Below the pieces are notes generated by a model. It saw only the letters and a program-made list of their open reading frames with translations, made no database searches and was not told the origin of the DNA. A program made the translations under genes and the position numbers. From positions 1,922,001 through 1,986,000 of the forward strand of contig JASSKH010000009.1 of assembly GCA_031763025.1 (NCBI GenBank): a stretch of 64,000 nucleotides of DNA, in the 5' to 3' direction. Source of the DNA: Macrocystis pyrifera. Its lineage: Eukaryota > Sar > Phaeophyceae > Laminariales > Laminariaceae. The first letter of the stretch is position 1; each line of letters begins with the position of its first letter. Positions 1-12,000 of this stretch are shown here, in pieces.

Positions 1-287
1 TATATCCAACGTGTGCAAAGGACGTGCTGCGTACGAGTAGCGAGTACATACCCAGGTGTGAAACCTGTTCGTGCTGGCCATGCTCCTGAGCGTACCCGAC
101 TATCCCCCGAGTACACATCCTGCTAAACACAAACGTGTCGTGCCGGCTTATTAATAACAGCAGATGGCAGGCAGGCATTCAAGAGCCGGTTGATCGTTTT
201 GCCCGATATTTATAAGGCGAGCAAAACAATAAAATAAGAATATATCATGGCACCGTATCAGATGCATGTAGAAACATCGCAGCTCAC

Positions 288-3200
288 CATTGGCGACAAG
301 CTTCGAGAGCTCGGAGGACCAGGTGTTGGTGGCGAGGATCCTCTCCTTGGGCACCCAGTTCGAGTACACGTCAACCTGCGTGCGGGCATCAGAACGATTG
401 AACGTTCACCGACGAACTTTATTTTCTTCTAAAACGGACGGCAACGGTCGCAAAAACCCCTGGTAAACAGTACTGCTGTAACATGAGCTGGTGAACAGTA
501 CAGCAGGACTGATCGCATGGAGAAAATGAAGCGAATACCTCGAGACCAACAAAGACTTCGGAATACCCACAAAAAAGTGATACACAACACGATCTACAAC
601 ATCTGCAAGGATTCCCGAGCCCACTTCCTCCAGAACAAGGGGGGGGCATGCACAAACGAACGCGGTGGCTTAAGAGATATCCCGACGAGATATCTCCATA
701 GAGACGCCCCGCTCGGCGTTTTCACTCTCCCCATTCAAGACCACCCCGGCCTGGGGAATATACTCCAGAAAGTGCGCCCATCTTGCCAGATATACAGTAC
801 ACAGGGCTACAACTATTACGGGGGACCATAGTAAATGGGACCAAATTTTGTTAGTAAAAATAGAAAACACATAGGTTTTTGTGTGTACCGTAGGTGCTAT
901 TTACTATTGGTCCTCCGTAATACTGGTAGTATCATCCACCGAACATCGACCACGAGAGCCACGAAGCGACTATTCGAGCAAAGCCCCCCCCCACTCTCTC
1001 ACCAGCTCCTGGATTGCCGCGAAACCGGCGTCCGTCTGCATGCCGCCAATGAGCACGCGGCTGGGCTCCTGGAGGTCGGGCATTGCCGTGCCCTCCGCCA
1101 AGAACTCGGGGTTCGACAAAACCTACCGGTAGCAAAGATGACAACAGAACGGTCGAAATAGAGCACCATAATCGCATATTATTCGAGATGCCGAGATCTT
1201 ATATCCCACTCCGTGCAGAAATTCAAAAACAGTTTGCATCTTAATATTGAATTCAACACGTCATACTTCGGGCCAGAATGGTACCAGGAACCTGCTACCT
1301 TAGAGCCCATCTTAACGGGGAACAATAAATGTTGTTCAATCAGATATAAATTAAATTAGAAAAAAAAATCAAGTCAAATTGAAAGAACCGAAAGTCCCCG
1401 ATAAGATGGGCCCTTTTGTCGGGTAGGAGTCGAGGTTGGTGACACGACAGACAGAAAATGATGCCACAGCAGCAATCCCAAACACAAAAAAGGTTGACAA
1501 CGCTGGCATACGAGCGACCAGGTATGAAACACGGCATCCAAAAGGGTATGGGCGAGAGTTGCGCTCTCCGGCATCACCATCAACATTTTCACTCAAAAAG
1601 GAATATAATTAATTGTGTCTCGCGTCAGTTCGTCAGAAGTTACGTTTTGCAACCTGAGCTATGCTCTCCATGTCGGTCGCTCCTATGATATAATACATGT
1701 AAACCTGGTATATGAGTATACAGAAATAACCGTCGACGAGAGGAGTATGCCAGGTTTTTCTCGTGGAACCGGCTCGAGCTCGGGCACGGTTGTACGGCAA
1801 CAGGTCCAGACAGCAACACATATGACACAGCATGGTTCGACGGAAGCGAACCGCCTGCTTCGTTCCTCAACTCCCGAATATGAGACCACAAGCCGCAACG
1901 GGCTCACACCACAAATGATTTGCACGATGCCTTTTACTTATATATACCTGGTATCATACATGACGACATGACATTCTGCACCAGGTACGATACCATACTA
2001 TGCCATGCACGCATAGAATACAGACTACGTAATATAATAAGCCAGCAAGAATGCTCGCGATTGACGCACACCTTGGACCCGTTCATAACTCATGCATGCA
2101 GATAGTACTGGCCTGTTGTAACCATAGTTCATCACGCTTCTACACAGTGTCATAGGTCACGGACGGATGCCCCCGTCCATCAACCACCCTCATGACAGGG
2201 GCCGTCAACGGCCAGCGGCCAGCTCGCGCCAGCTGGAGGGGGTGGGATAAGGGTGAGGGTGCCAAGCGTGAGCAACTGTGCAAACATGTATAAATACACA
2301 AATATGTGTGTTGGACAAATGAAACATCCCGAAAAAACAATGTTAGACCTATGATTGGGCATCTCCGAAGAAGTGCTCGTATGTTCTACAGAGCAAAAGC
2401 TGTCGGCTGACGGTCTTTTGACCCGTCAAGACCTCTTACCCTTGATATAATAGATTTGGTGCGGTGAGTTCAGTTCCTCGACGGCTATCCTTGACATCTG
2501 CCCGTCAAGGGACAAACATACCGCCATCCATTGCATCATACTTTGCTGCCGAGCTTTGGGCCAGCTCTCACCTGGAACTTGACCCCTCGGTCGTTGGTCG
2601 CTAGGACTCGGCGAACAGCCTCTGCCGTGCGGACCGGCACGGTAGACTTCTCTACCACCACTTTAGGAGTGTCGGCCACCTCGGCGATCTTGCGGGCGCA
2701 CAGCTCGCAGTTCTTGATGTTGGCAGCCTTGCCGGCGCCGATGCCCGTGGTCTGTCCCGCAGTTCCGTCCGTTCAATCCATCGATTTAATCCATTGGGGG
2801 CCATTCCATGCCACAGGCAGGAGGAATGATAGGGAAGGGAGAAAAGTAGGAAGGTTGGGTTAACGAGGATAATTTCCCACATGTTCGACGTATTTTTTTT
2901 TCTGGCTGGGGCCGACCCTCGACTTTGATCGACGTGGGATGAGGGTGCCAAACGGGAGCAGGATGCAAATTGCAAATTTTACATGGGTGCAATATACACG
3001 TGTTTTCTTTGGCCTGTCGAGCATCTCGGAACATGTACTTGACCAATGAGATGGCATAATCTTCAAAGAAATTGTAAGCTCTACTGGGGCTATAACGGGT
3101 AACCCGTGTCAATGGAATGCTTCTCGAACAAATAATTTTGGGGTATTTGCTATTTTTGGGGCACAACGCAAAACACGTCATGAAAAGATGAGAAGCGAGT

Positions 3201-6200
3201 CGTCGCGACACATACTGCTGTAATACGGAATGCATTGGATACTCTTACACCACGTGTGTTTCGCTGATGGGTACGTACTGGTGTGTATCATTGCTACATA
3301 CCTGGTGCAAAAAACCGTGACATGAACATGCATAGTGTGGGTGGAAGCGTGCTAAATTTCGGTCGAGCATTCGGAGCCAACCATAGATTTTTCAGGTGTA
3401 ACCCTTGCGGCACCGGTTGACAGTAAGAGCAAGAACGGGATCAACGGTTATTCGACACTATGGTTGAAGCACCCTACTGCTGTATATGAGACAACGGGAC
3501 GATTCACAATGCTAACCAATGGTTGAATGGGTCTGATTGGCTCAGGCTCAGGCTTTTGGTTACGGTTATATATTCGCATCGTCCACAGCAGTGACCCTCA
3601 ACCATAGATTCGAACAAAAGGTTAACCCTTTTCGGACTGCATTCCAATTTGGGGGATAAACCACTCAAATAATTAGTTTGTCCCCACAAGGGGACTGCAG
3701 TCCTAAGGCCGAATCTTATGGGAGCCGAAACCGGAAAACAGAACTGGCATGCACTTCCGTTTTTCGTATGGTCCAGATTCGTATATCGAGTTTCGTCTTT
3801 TCCTATCTTATGGTGTTTTGTTTAAGTATGCCGGGGTTTGGTTTGAGTTGCGAGGATGTTGGAGGGAGGAGTTACTGCAATAATATTTGAATTCGGCGGA
3901 CACATAGCAGTACACGGCACCCATGCATCCTGTTTGGTACCCGGCGGGTAACATGGGGCTTGCTTTCGCAGACTCGAGCTTCCTGGACTGGGTTGGTTTC
4001 CTTCGACGAAGGGTCCCTAAGCTTGGCAGTCTGCTGCAGCATCAAGGAGCAGTGCATTGACATTGCTGAAAGCCCAAGAACACAGCAACAACTGCCAAGA
4101 GCATGCGGCGTAGTCGGTTGTTTGCCATCACCGGAGCTTGGAGTCTCTAGCTACGCTATATGCTGGGATAACGTGTCAGAGATACCGAGAGAATACAGCA
4201 GTAGTAGCGATGCTATGTACAAGTAATAGGCCCGCCAAGTTATGCCTGCTCTGGGACCGTATCATACAGAACTGGTGTCTGGTTTCGTCTGGCCAGGACA
4301 TTTCCGACCGAAATACAGAAATATTTTAGAGATTTCTGTTTTTTGGCCATCGATAAGATTCGATAAGTCGGATCTGGCACGAAATTCCTACTGGATCTCT
4401 CTACAAACCCTGTTTTATTTTCCGGTTTCGGCTCCCGTTAAGAGTCAGTGTACCAGTTCTAATCGGGTCAATTCCCCTCTCGGGTGAGGGGTCGTCGTCT
4501 GGTCTTTGAACAGTGTGCACGTCACCAACGGCGGAAGGGTGTAAGGCAGGCAGGCTGCGTTTGTTATCACCTCCAACCGCAAACAGATTTTCACTGCGCT
4601 CGATCGATTCCATGTTATACGTGGAAAAAAAGTAGGTACAGCAAGCAGCAGTGTACACTTTTTATAGCAGCACGAGTGAGATACACATATCTACTGCTGT
4701 AGAACTGTGTATGTATCTGTACTCGTATCTATCTGGACATCTGTGCGCACAACAAAACTTCTGCTCTCTCGGGCTCCTAACACCAGTCCATTTATAAGTT
4801 CACAACCGAAGCGCCGTATCGACAGCAGCCCGTGAACAAGCAAAAATAAATGACTGCTGCACTGCTCTTGTACAGCGTTTACCCCACGCAAGACTCAAAT
4901 CTCCAAAAACAAGCAACAACACAGCCAGCTCGGTTTCGCATATTCTGGACCAACAGAGGACACCGGTAACGCTTAGCCTGGTAGCTGGCACGTCTAGACA
5001 TGCACGTGGGGGTATTTGGTATTGATCATCTCATCATCTGACGACACCTTACAGCACGGCTCTGTTTGATTTCACGCCAATTGCGTATCTCCATAAAATA
5101 CTGCAGAGTAGCCCAGCAGGTGCACACAGCAGTGGTCCCTCTATAGTGCCAGCGGACAGTAGACTAAACCAAGACGAAGGCATCGCCTCAAAAGCAGCAG
5201 CAGCAGCAGCAGCGGCAGCGGCAAGTCATCTCCAGAGAGGCAAGCGAACAACCTTCCAAAAAGTGCACCCCCGCACATCGGCACGGCATTTCCTCGCGAT
5301 AAGATAGACACATCAATATCATGCATCAATACTACATAAATACAACTGAAGAGAAAGTAGCCCACCGCCCCACGTTGGCTACTGCTGGCTGTGAGTTCAT
5401 ATTTTCAAGGATCGCATTATATGGCGACAGCTGTGACAACCTGAACTACTTTCTGCGGTATATAAAAGTAGACTACTAATAACAACGAGACGCTCAACTC
5501 CCAACCCCCCAACGCGAGCGAGGCAAAGCTGAACGCATACCGTACACGTGTGATAAGAAAACCCTGAGAACATGCCGTATTGCACGTGTGATGAACACCC
5601 TCTCCCCCGAAATTCAAAGCCTATTATCTCGACAACGAAGAGAGAGTGCCCCCCTTAAGGCATGTTTTGGACAAACTCGGCTCCGAAATTTACCCCAGGG
5701 GGTTGTTTTCTCTTGTTATAGGGGTGTGTTGTATACCAGGTATACTACAAGGTACTCGTACTCTATATACTCTATATATCGAGTACGTGGTATCGCGGTA
5801 TGGCACGTTCTTCCACTCTAGATTTATTAGAGTCTGTCCTGTGGCAACATACCAGTACGGGGGACCATAGTAAATGGGACCAAATATTGTTCGTAAAAAC
5901 ACGTAAATATATAGGTTTTTGTTTAGATCGTAGGTCCTATTTACTATGGTCCCCCGTAATAATGTACTACTGTATAGACTTTGGCGATGAGTTAAAGTGA
6001 GAACAGCACAAACGACGACAACAAGGTGGCGAGTCTGTCCCGTGCAACACTCGATGGCCGACGCCTATGGATCAAGTACATACCAGGGAGTAACCAGAGC
6101 TATTGGACCCTGCCCTGTTACCGCAGACTAGAGCATGGCGACGCGTTACTCCTGTAACTTGAATTATAAACAATAACACAACGTGGGTGTCGATCCAACA

Positions 6201-8602
6201 CTCCCCGGCTCCCTGCTCGACGCCAAATATGCTATGAACCCTGTTCGGACTCGATTATAGTATAGGGGGGAACATTGGCGATGAAACTTGACCACTACGG
6301 CCGCGGCCACTACAGACAGTACGTGATCGGGGGAAGATGCCGATCAGTGTCCGAGTTACAAGGCAAAACGTCGTACGGTGCGGGTGCATCATAATCCTAC
6401 CCCTACTTGTATATACTGCTGGGCTCTCACGCTGCTTGCTGCTCGTAGGCGGTTGATATCACAACCACCAAATCCTTGCCTTGGTCGCTATCAAAGGGGT
6501 CCGATGGGGGATACGTAACACTGCTGCTTCATTAATATTAGCAGCAGTTTAACTGCGTTCAAGGATAGGAAGGTCTTCGGACAAATGCTGATATGATATG
6601 TAACGACTCGGACGCCAAAACGTGGAGCCGCGAACTTACAGACACGTACCTGGTACGTGACGGAAGGGAAGAGACGTACGGCAGAGTACCCTTCCGAAGG
6701 CGCACATGATACCCACGCGCGTCCACCAGAAATACGCTTCGAGCACTCCTGCTCATACAGGTTTTCCGTTTTACCGTAGCTACTGCTATGCCCTCCCCCG
6801 GCGCTGGTTTTTGTTTTCTCCAAGTTTCTCTTGTGTTGTCCTTGAGGAAATGCAGCCATTTTTGGGGGAAATTTATACTTGCTAATAGTGCGGGACAACT
6901 CTTTTCAGGGTACGAGTTTTATGGGTTAATTGAAACCCCAACGTCGGCGCCAGGAAGACCATTTTCAGCAGCGTGTCGCGATAATTTTGCTTCGTACAGC
7001 AATATTGACAATACAAGTATAAATTCATTACGTGCAGAACAAACCACACTCTCAACCCAGCTCACTCCTCTTTTGGTTGGGCATGTGAGCATCACAATGT
7101 TCGGCCGACGCTCTCACGCTGAGACCATAATTTCATGCCCCAAGCATCTATCTGGAGGGACTGAAAAACACTCCCACTGCTTTGCACTGCTGCTGCTGCT
7201 GCTGCTGCTGCTGCACGAACTAACCACACGCACACACCTTGGTGGGGGTATTGACTGAGATGAAGACCATGTCGGCGCGCTTGATCTCTGCGTCGATGTC
7301 CGTCGAAAAGAACAGATTGCGGCCGCGGCTGGCCTTGACCACTTCCAGCAGGCCGGGTTCGTAGATGGGCAGGTCATCGGTATTCCAAGCGTCGATCTTT
7401 CATACAGCACCACCCGAGATGTATTGACAAGTTAGGACGTTAGGACTTTAGATTTTCAGGCTGAAAGTCTTTTTCAATAAGGAAATTTACAGCTGTGATG
7501 CTCGTATTAATCGTTAATAGCCTGAGTCGTACGCATTTGTGCTTGGCGAGGAATGCCACTCTAAATCCTACCTGGTATATGGTATCAGGTACAGCAGTAC
7601 CTGGTATATAATAGAACTGCTTCGTGACTGAAATATGTAAACACGCAAGAAATACCTGGCACAACTGCTGTAGTACCATACCAGTACATTTTTGCCTATT
7701 TCGAATTATTTGTCCCCGAAATGGGAGTGCGGTTCTGAAAGAGTATCTATGCACAACGTTGACATCACAATAAGCCGCGAGCCTTGAGCCAAAACACAGC
7801 CTTACGTAGGGGCTGTCAAAGGAGGATGTACCTATACTCGTACTGCTGCTGTACTGCTGCTGTTGTATTGCGTCAACAAGAATATCGGGGAGCGGGGGGG
7901 GGGAAGTCGTGACGAATCATTCTGCTGTGTATTATTATACCACACTTCCTGTCACATACTTCGTACAGCCATCGTTTAAAAGCTATATACCGGGGCTCTC
8001 CTGGTAGTGGTCAGTGCGGAGTAGGGACGGCAAGCTCTGACGTGCCACACAGGACAACGCAACATACCAAACCACGCACAGGTTCGTACTCTATTACCGC
8101 AGCACTCAGCAGTTGCGCAGCTACGACAGCGTGCGCTTTACCAGGTATGTATGTGTTCCTGTATACATTTGTTCGTTGCCGAGGCCGTTGACAAATACTG
8201 CCAATCAACATCTTTCTGCAGAGCAACTGCAGAAGCACCCGCAGTAGCGGTCGCTTCACCCGCAGCAGCAGCAGCAGCAACAGCTGCGGTGGCAGCCGCA
8301 GCAGTGCATCAGAAGTGCTCGTGACTACGCACTACGCTGGCGGCTGGTGCCAGACTTCTGACGTTTAGATGTGTTGCACACATACCAGTATACAGGTAGC
8401 TGGTATATGAGAGCGGAAAAACGCGATGTGAACGATGAATGATCTGCTTGTTTTCTCGTCACACCCATACCTGCGTCTGCGAGATGTCCACCACGCACAC
8501 CCTAATGTGCGGGCATCGTTGCGCAATCACGGCCATGGTCGGCCCGCCAACATACCCGGCACCCATGCAGCATATGTAGTACTTAAACTCGTTGGTGGCC
8601 AT
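288..8602 (-). CDS. UDP-glucose 6-dehydrogenase, N-terminal 226 residues in five exons; C-terminus beyond the left edge
   Basis: Oxidises UDP-glucose to UDP-glucuronate with two NAD+, in the cytosol, supplying uronic-acid and other cell-wall polysaccharide synthesis (known family role). Exons: 8602-8471, 7396-7238, 2751-2572, 1122-1003, 375-288. All have GT-AG borders; the first four end in phase 0 and the fifth leaves one base for the next exon. Residues 1-44 hold the Rossmann dinucleotide motif GAGYVGG and the strand CVVDIS. Exon 2 contains LPIYEPGL and ends FISVNTPTK. Exon 3 begins [11 protein letters not shown] and has VVEKSTVPV. Exon 4 has the active-site segment [11 protein letters not shown]. 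Exon 5 has [10 protein letters not shown]. The exon 1 ATG is chosen because [12 protein letters not shown] leads directly into the nucleotide-binding strand. The catalytic Cys and Lys lie further on, outside the window. Intron 2 is about 4.5 kb. It is divergently paired with the NDP kinase gene. Confidence 0.95.
814..922. mobile_element. MITE family TATTACGGGGG, copy 1
   Basis: A near-palindromic element of about 109 bp: left end TATTACGGGGGACCATAGTA, right end GGTCCTCCGTAATA, with an interior ACACATAGGTTTTTGTGTG. The outermost TA may be the target duplication. It lies in intron 4 of UDP-glucose dehydrogenase. Confidence 0.75.
1303..1413. mobile_element. PIF/Harbinger-like MITE, copy a (111 bp)
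   Basis: Has the same termini as the two larger elements (GAGCCCATCTTAACGGGG and CCCCGATAAGATGGGCCC) but almost no interior: an internally deleted derivative. TTA precedes the left end; the right flank is TTT. It lies in intron 3 of the UDP-glucose dehydrogenase gene. Confidence 0.65.
3638..3701. mobile_element. MITE family AGGACTGCAGTCCCG, diverged copy
   Basis: GGGGGATAAACCACTCAAAT, then TTTGTCCCC and GGGGACTGCAGTCCTAAG. Weaker relatives also occur near 7715 and 13935-13990. Confidence 0.5.
3702..7237. other. Interior of UDP-glucose dehydrogenase intron 2
   Basis: Apart from MITE copy 2 (5856-5961), a lone transposon end at 5131 and CAG runs at 5190-5220 and 7190-7214, I see no gene or ordered repeat here. 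Confidence 0.5.
5856..5961. mobile_element. MITE family TATTACGGGGG, copy 2
   Basis: TACGGGGGACCATAGTAAAT at the left and ACTATGGTCCCCCGTAATA at the right, with the same AT-rich middle (ATATATAGGTTTTTG). It lies in intron 2 of UDP-glucose dehydrogenase. Confidence 0.75.
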
Positions 8603-9078
8603 GGTCACAGAGGGGGGTGCTGTTCCTACCGGGAGAACGAGTTGGTGGAAGGTTAGAAGGTCAGACCTAAAAGAGACTCAATCAAAGTATAAACAGACAA
8701 AGGATTCACCGAAAAAGTACAGCTGGAAACGCTGCCCGTTGGAAACGTGGTGCTGTGTCCTTTGCGGGCTTCTTGACGCGCGGGGGGGGAAAGGGGGCCA
8801 GCTGCATGGTGGACGTTTTTCTTGGCCACTCACCGAACGAGCAGGCTCTGTGTGGCAGCTTCGAACGAGTGCAGTTGGGTCACGAATTGGGCTCAGGTAC
8901 GTTTTGCGTGGTGGAACAGTGGACAGCAGAGGAGCGTGTCCTGTTCTGTCTCGGACATATCACCTTCGGAGGCCCTCAAAGTATCGATATTTTACGGGGG
9001 CATACCAAAAACGTCCCCTAGTTCTCTTCTCTCGCGGTTTGATTTTCCAAACAACTATCCTTCCACCTTATCTGGAGC
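8603..9078. promoter_or_regulatory. Divergent intergenic promoter region between UDP-glucose dehydrogenase and NDP kinase
   Basis: The two start codons are back to back with 476 bp between them, so this stretch must hold both 5' untranslated regions and promoters. An A-rich segment with TATAAACAG lies near 8687. I see no repeat element here, in contrast to the introns on either side. A shared bidirectional promoter is inference. Confidence 0.5.
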
Positions 9079-12000
9079 ATGTTCTCTCGCGTAGCAAATG
9101 CCGTAGCTCGTGGGCCGGTGAGGGCTTTCGCCGCTCGCCGCTTGTCGTCGAGCGCTGCTGCCGTTTTGACCTCGCAGGCTTCGTCGTCGGTCTTCCGTTT
9201 CGGAGCCGGCGCCTTGGCCGTGGGTGCCGGCCTCTTGGTCGCCACGAAGAATGAGGAGTCATCTCCCGCCCAGTGCGCCGCTGCCAGCTTCCCGTACACG
9301 GGAGTACCGGGTACCGCCAACGAGCGCTCTTTCATCGTGAGTTCACTGCTGTTCGTTTGAAGGAGCTTTCGTTGGTCTTTTTGGAGATGACGTCGTTCGT
9401 TGACTATATACATGCAGTGCTGTGAAGCGGCGAATCGTGTGTGTACGGTCACGAGCTCGTCGTTCTTGCGGCGCACTCCATTTGTTCCTTTCTTTTGTTC
9501 GGTGCTCGCAACGAAGGTTGTTACTGCTGGGCCACAAGCAGCGCCATGTCATGTTATTATGTCGTCTACCGACGAGAGTCTCGCCTCGAGTCGGCACGTT
9601 GACGCTCACCTTGGGCTTTCGCCTATCATTTGTCGTGCCCGTCGAGCAATCGGGTGCGATGGTCTATCGTTTTACCCGAGGCACCAAATACTGCTGGGTA
9701 GCCTAAATACCGCACATACGTCACGCTCCAACGCGGAACAATCTCGCCTGTGAACCTGTTACGCCACATTCCCATTCTCAATCAGCCAACGCAACGCAGC
9801 AGAACAAGTCAACACCTACCTGGTACACCACACGAACAATAGCTTAGCACTAGCCATACAGCAGAGCGTCGCATAGGATAGTCGCATGGCAGGTTCCAGG
9901 TACAAGGTAGACTTTATGGGTAGCCTACAACTATGTATAGTGTGTCCTTTCTTCGCTGATCGCGAACCGCTCACTATACTCGCGCATCCCCCCCCCCCCC
10001 CGCTGGCAGGCCATCAAACCTGACGGGGTACAGCGACAGCTTGTAGGCGAGGTGATCACCCGCTTCGAGAAGAAGGGCTACAAGCTCGTGGCCATGAAGG
10101 TATGTATGAAGAAGGAAGAACTCAAGGACAGGAGGAAGAACGTGCGTAGTTGCATACATGACCCATAAATCATCCGCCAGGACCGAACACGCACATACCC
10201 ATGCTGCAGACCGGAGAAACGATGACAAGCGCCTTGGCCACACAGCACAACGTCACAGCTCACGCGAAGACGCACATAAAACAAACACGAGGGCGGCGAG
10301 TTTGTACGAGTACTCATACCCGCACATCGTACGAGGTACAGCATATCACGTACCATGTATATGTAGAGAGCGTACGTAAAGCGTACCGGTGCCAGCACCG
10401 ATCAACCTCGCAGGCAGCCATGCTTGCGCGTTTTTTTCTTGTTGTATTTTCGTACTTGCTTGGTGCATGTTCCGCATCGGTTTCGTTTTCTGTTCTCGAA
10501 TCCCGCCCGTTGTTCCTACATTTTTTTTTTTTTTTTTTATCCTCCTTGGAGATGTGGGTAAAAAAAGCTTACGCCCAACACACTTTCTTATTTGTGTACC
10601 GGTTCTTGTCCATCTGTAGAACACAGATTTTAACGTGACACTCCACCAGTGTTCATGTCATGAACTTGCCGGACCTCTTTAGTCGACCCCTTTTAGGTTC
10701 GACCAAGAGGTAGGGATAGCCACCCAGGACTCAACAGCTCATTTTGCTCTGTATTTTACCTGGGTAGTGTTCCTACAGGTTCGTCGTGCAGCGGCAGTAA
10801 AGCACCTTGTACAGCAGAGTACTCGACACATATATACCTGGTATATAAAATGCTGCGGTATACGACCTGTACCGCGCCGACTTAGTCTTAAATCGCGAAC
10901 CTTCTCACCTGGTGCCAAGGGTTCGGGGTGAGAGATCCATTCGTGGTACAGAATCGGCGCGTATACCTCAGTCTACACCTGTATATTATGCTCGACAGCA
11001 GCAGTCGCATGTGTGGTACTCGTTATACTATTAACGAGTACTCGTGTGCTCCTGCGTGTACTCGTGCGTACCCACGAATGTCTGACGAGCGGACAGCCGC
11101 TGGGCACGACCGGCTTCAGGCTGCTAGGCTTCGACTGAACGCGCTCTTCGGCCGCCGTCACCCCTAGCGCTCTATGCGTAAACAATACCATGCATAACGC
11201 AAGAGCGTGCCACTCTTAGGGCCCGTCTTAACGAGATACCTTTTTCATGATAATCGAATAGGAGAAAATGAATGTGATTTTATTTTAATAGAATTTCGTG
11301 AAAAACTATGCCTTTGGGTCCTATGGAGGAATAGCGTATTTGAAAAAAAATCGAATAACGCACAAGGGCCAACGAACACCCGCGAGTAACCAACGAGGCG
11401 AGCGACGGCACGCGTCCTCCCCGGGGCGCCGCGGTCAGCGGCCGATTGTTTCTGCCGGCACCGCCGAAGAGACTATCGCTCTTGGGACGTCTTGGGTGGC
11501 TGGCGCAGTCCCGAAGCCCGACGTAGGCAACAGCGACGGGGATACAGCGATCGAACTTCTGAGCGAAGTGGTGACCTGGTCGGTGCTCGTGTGGTTTGCG
11601 AGGCACAGAGGGCTGAAAGACTGGGTTTGCGACGGCCTTGTAATTTTTTGAGCCTCCGCGGATGGTCTACTCTGTGCTAGGGACCGTCGAACCTCGCGCT
11701 GCGGCTGCTCCGGCCCTGACTCGGGAATGGTGGATCTCACCTGTGAAGCAGTCGATGACACAGCTCAAGTTTGCGTAGCTTGTTTCGATTTCAGGAACAT
11801 GCCACGTCGAGTTGGATAAACTCCCCAAATTGAATAGCACGAAAGAGCAAAAGAAGTCCCAAAAGACACACTTGTCGAATTCGTTTTTTTTTCGTTTGAT
11901 TCGAATCCAACGTCAAAATGCCTGCTTGGTGATTCACTTTTCGACCAATCAGATGCAAATCAAACCAAACGAAAAAAATATTGGCGGAGTATCATTTTGA

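Noticed and set aside
7190-7214. CTG run as a CRISPR-like array
   Set aside because: Simple trinucleotide repeat without spacers; no CRISPR array exists in the window.
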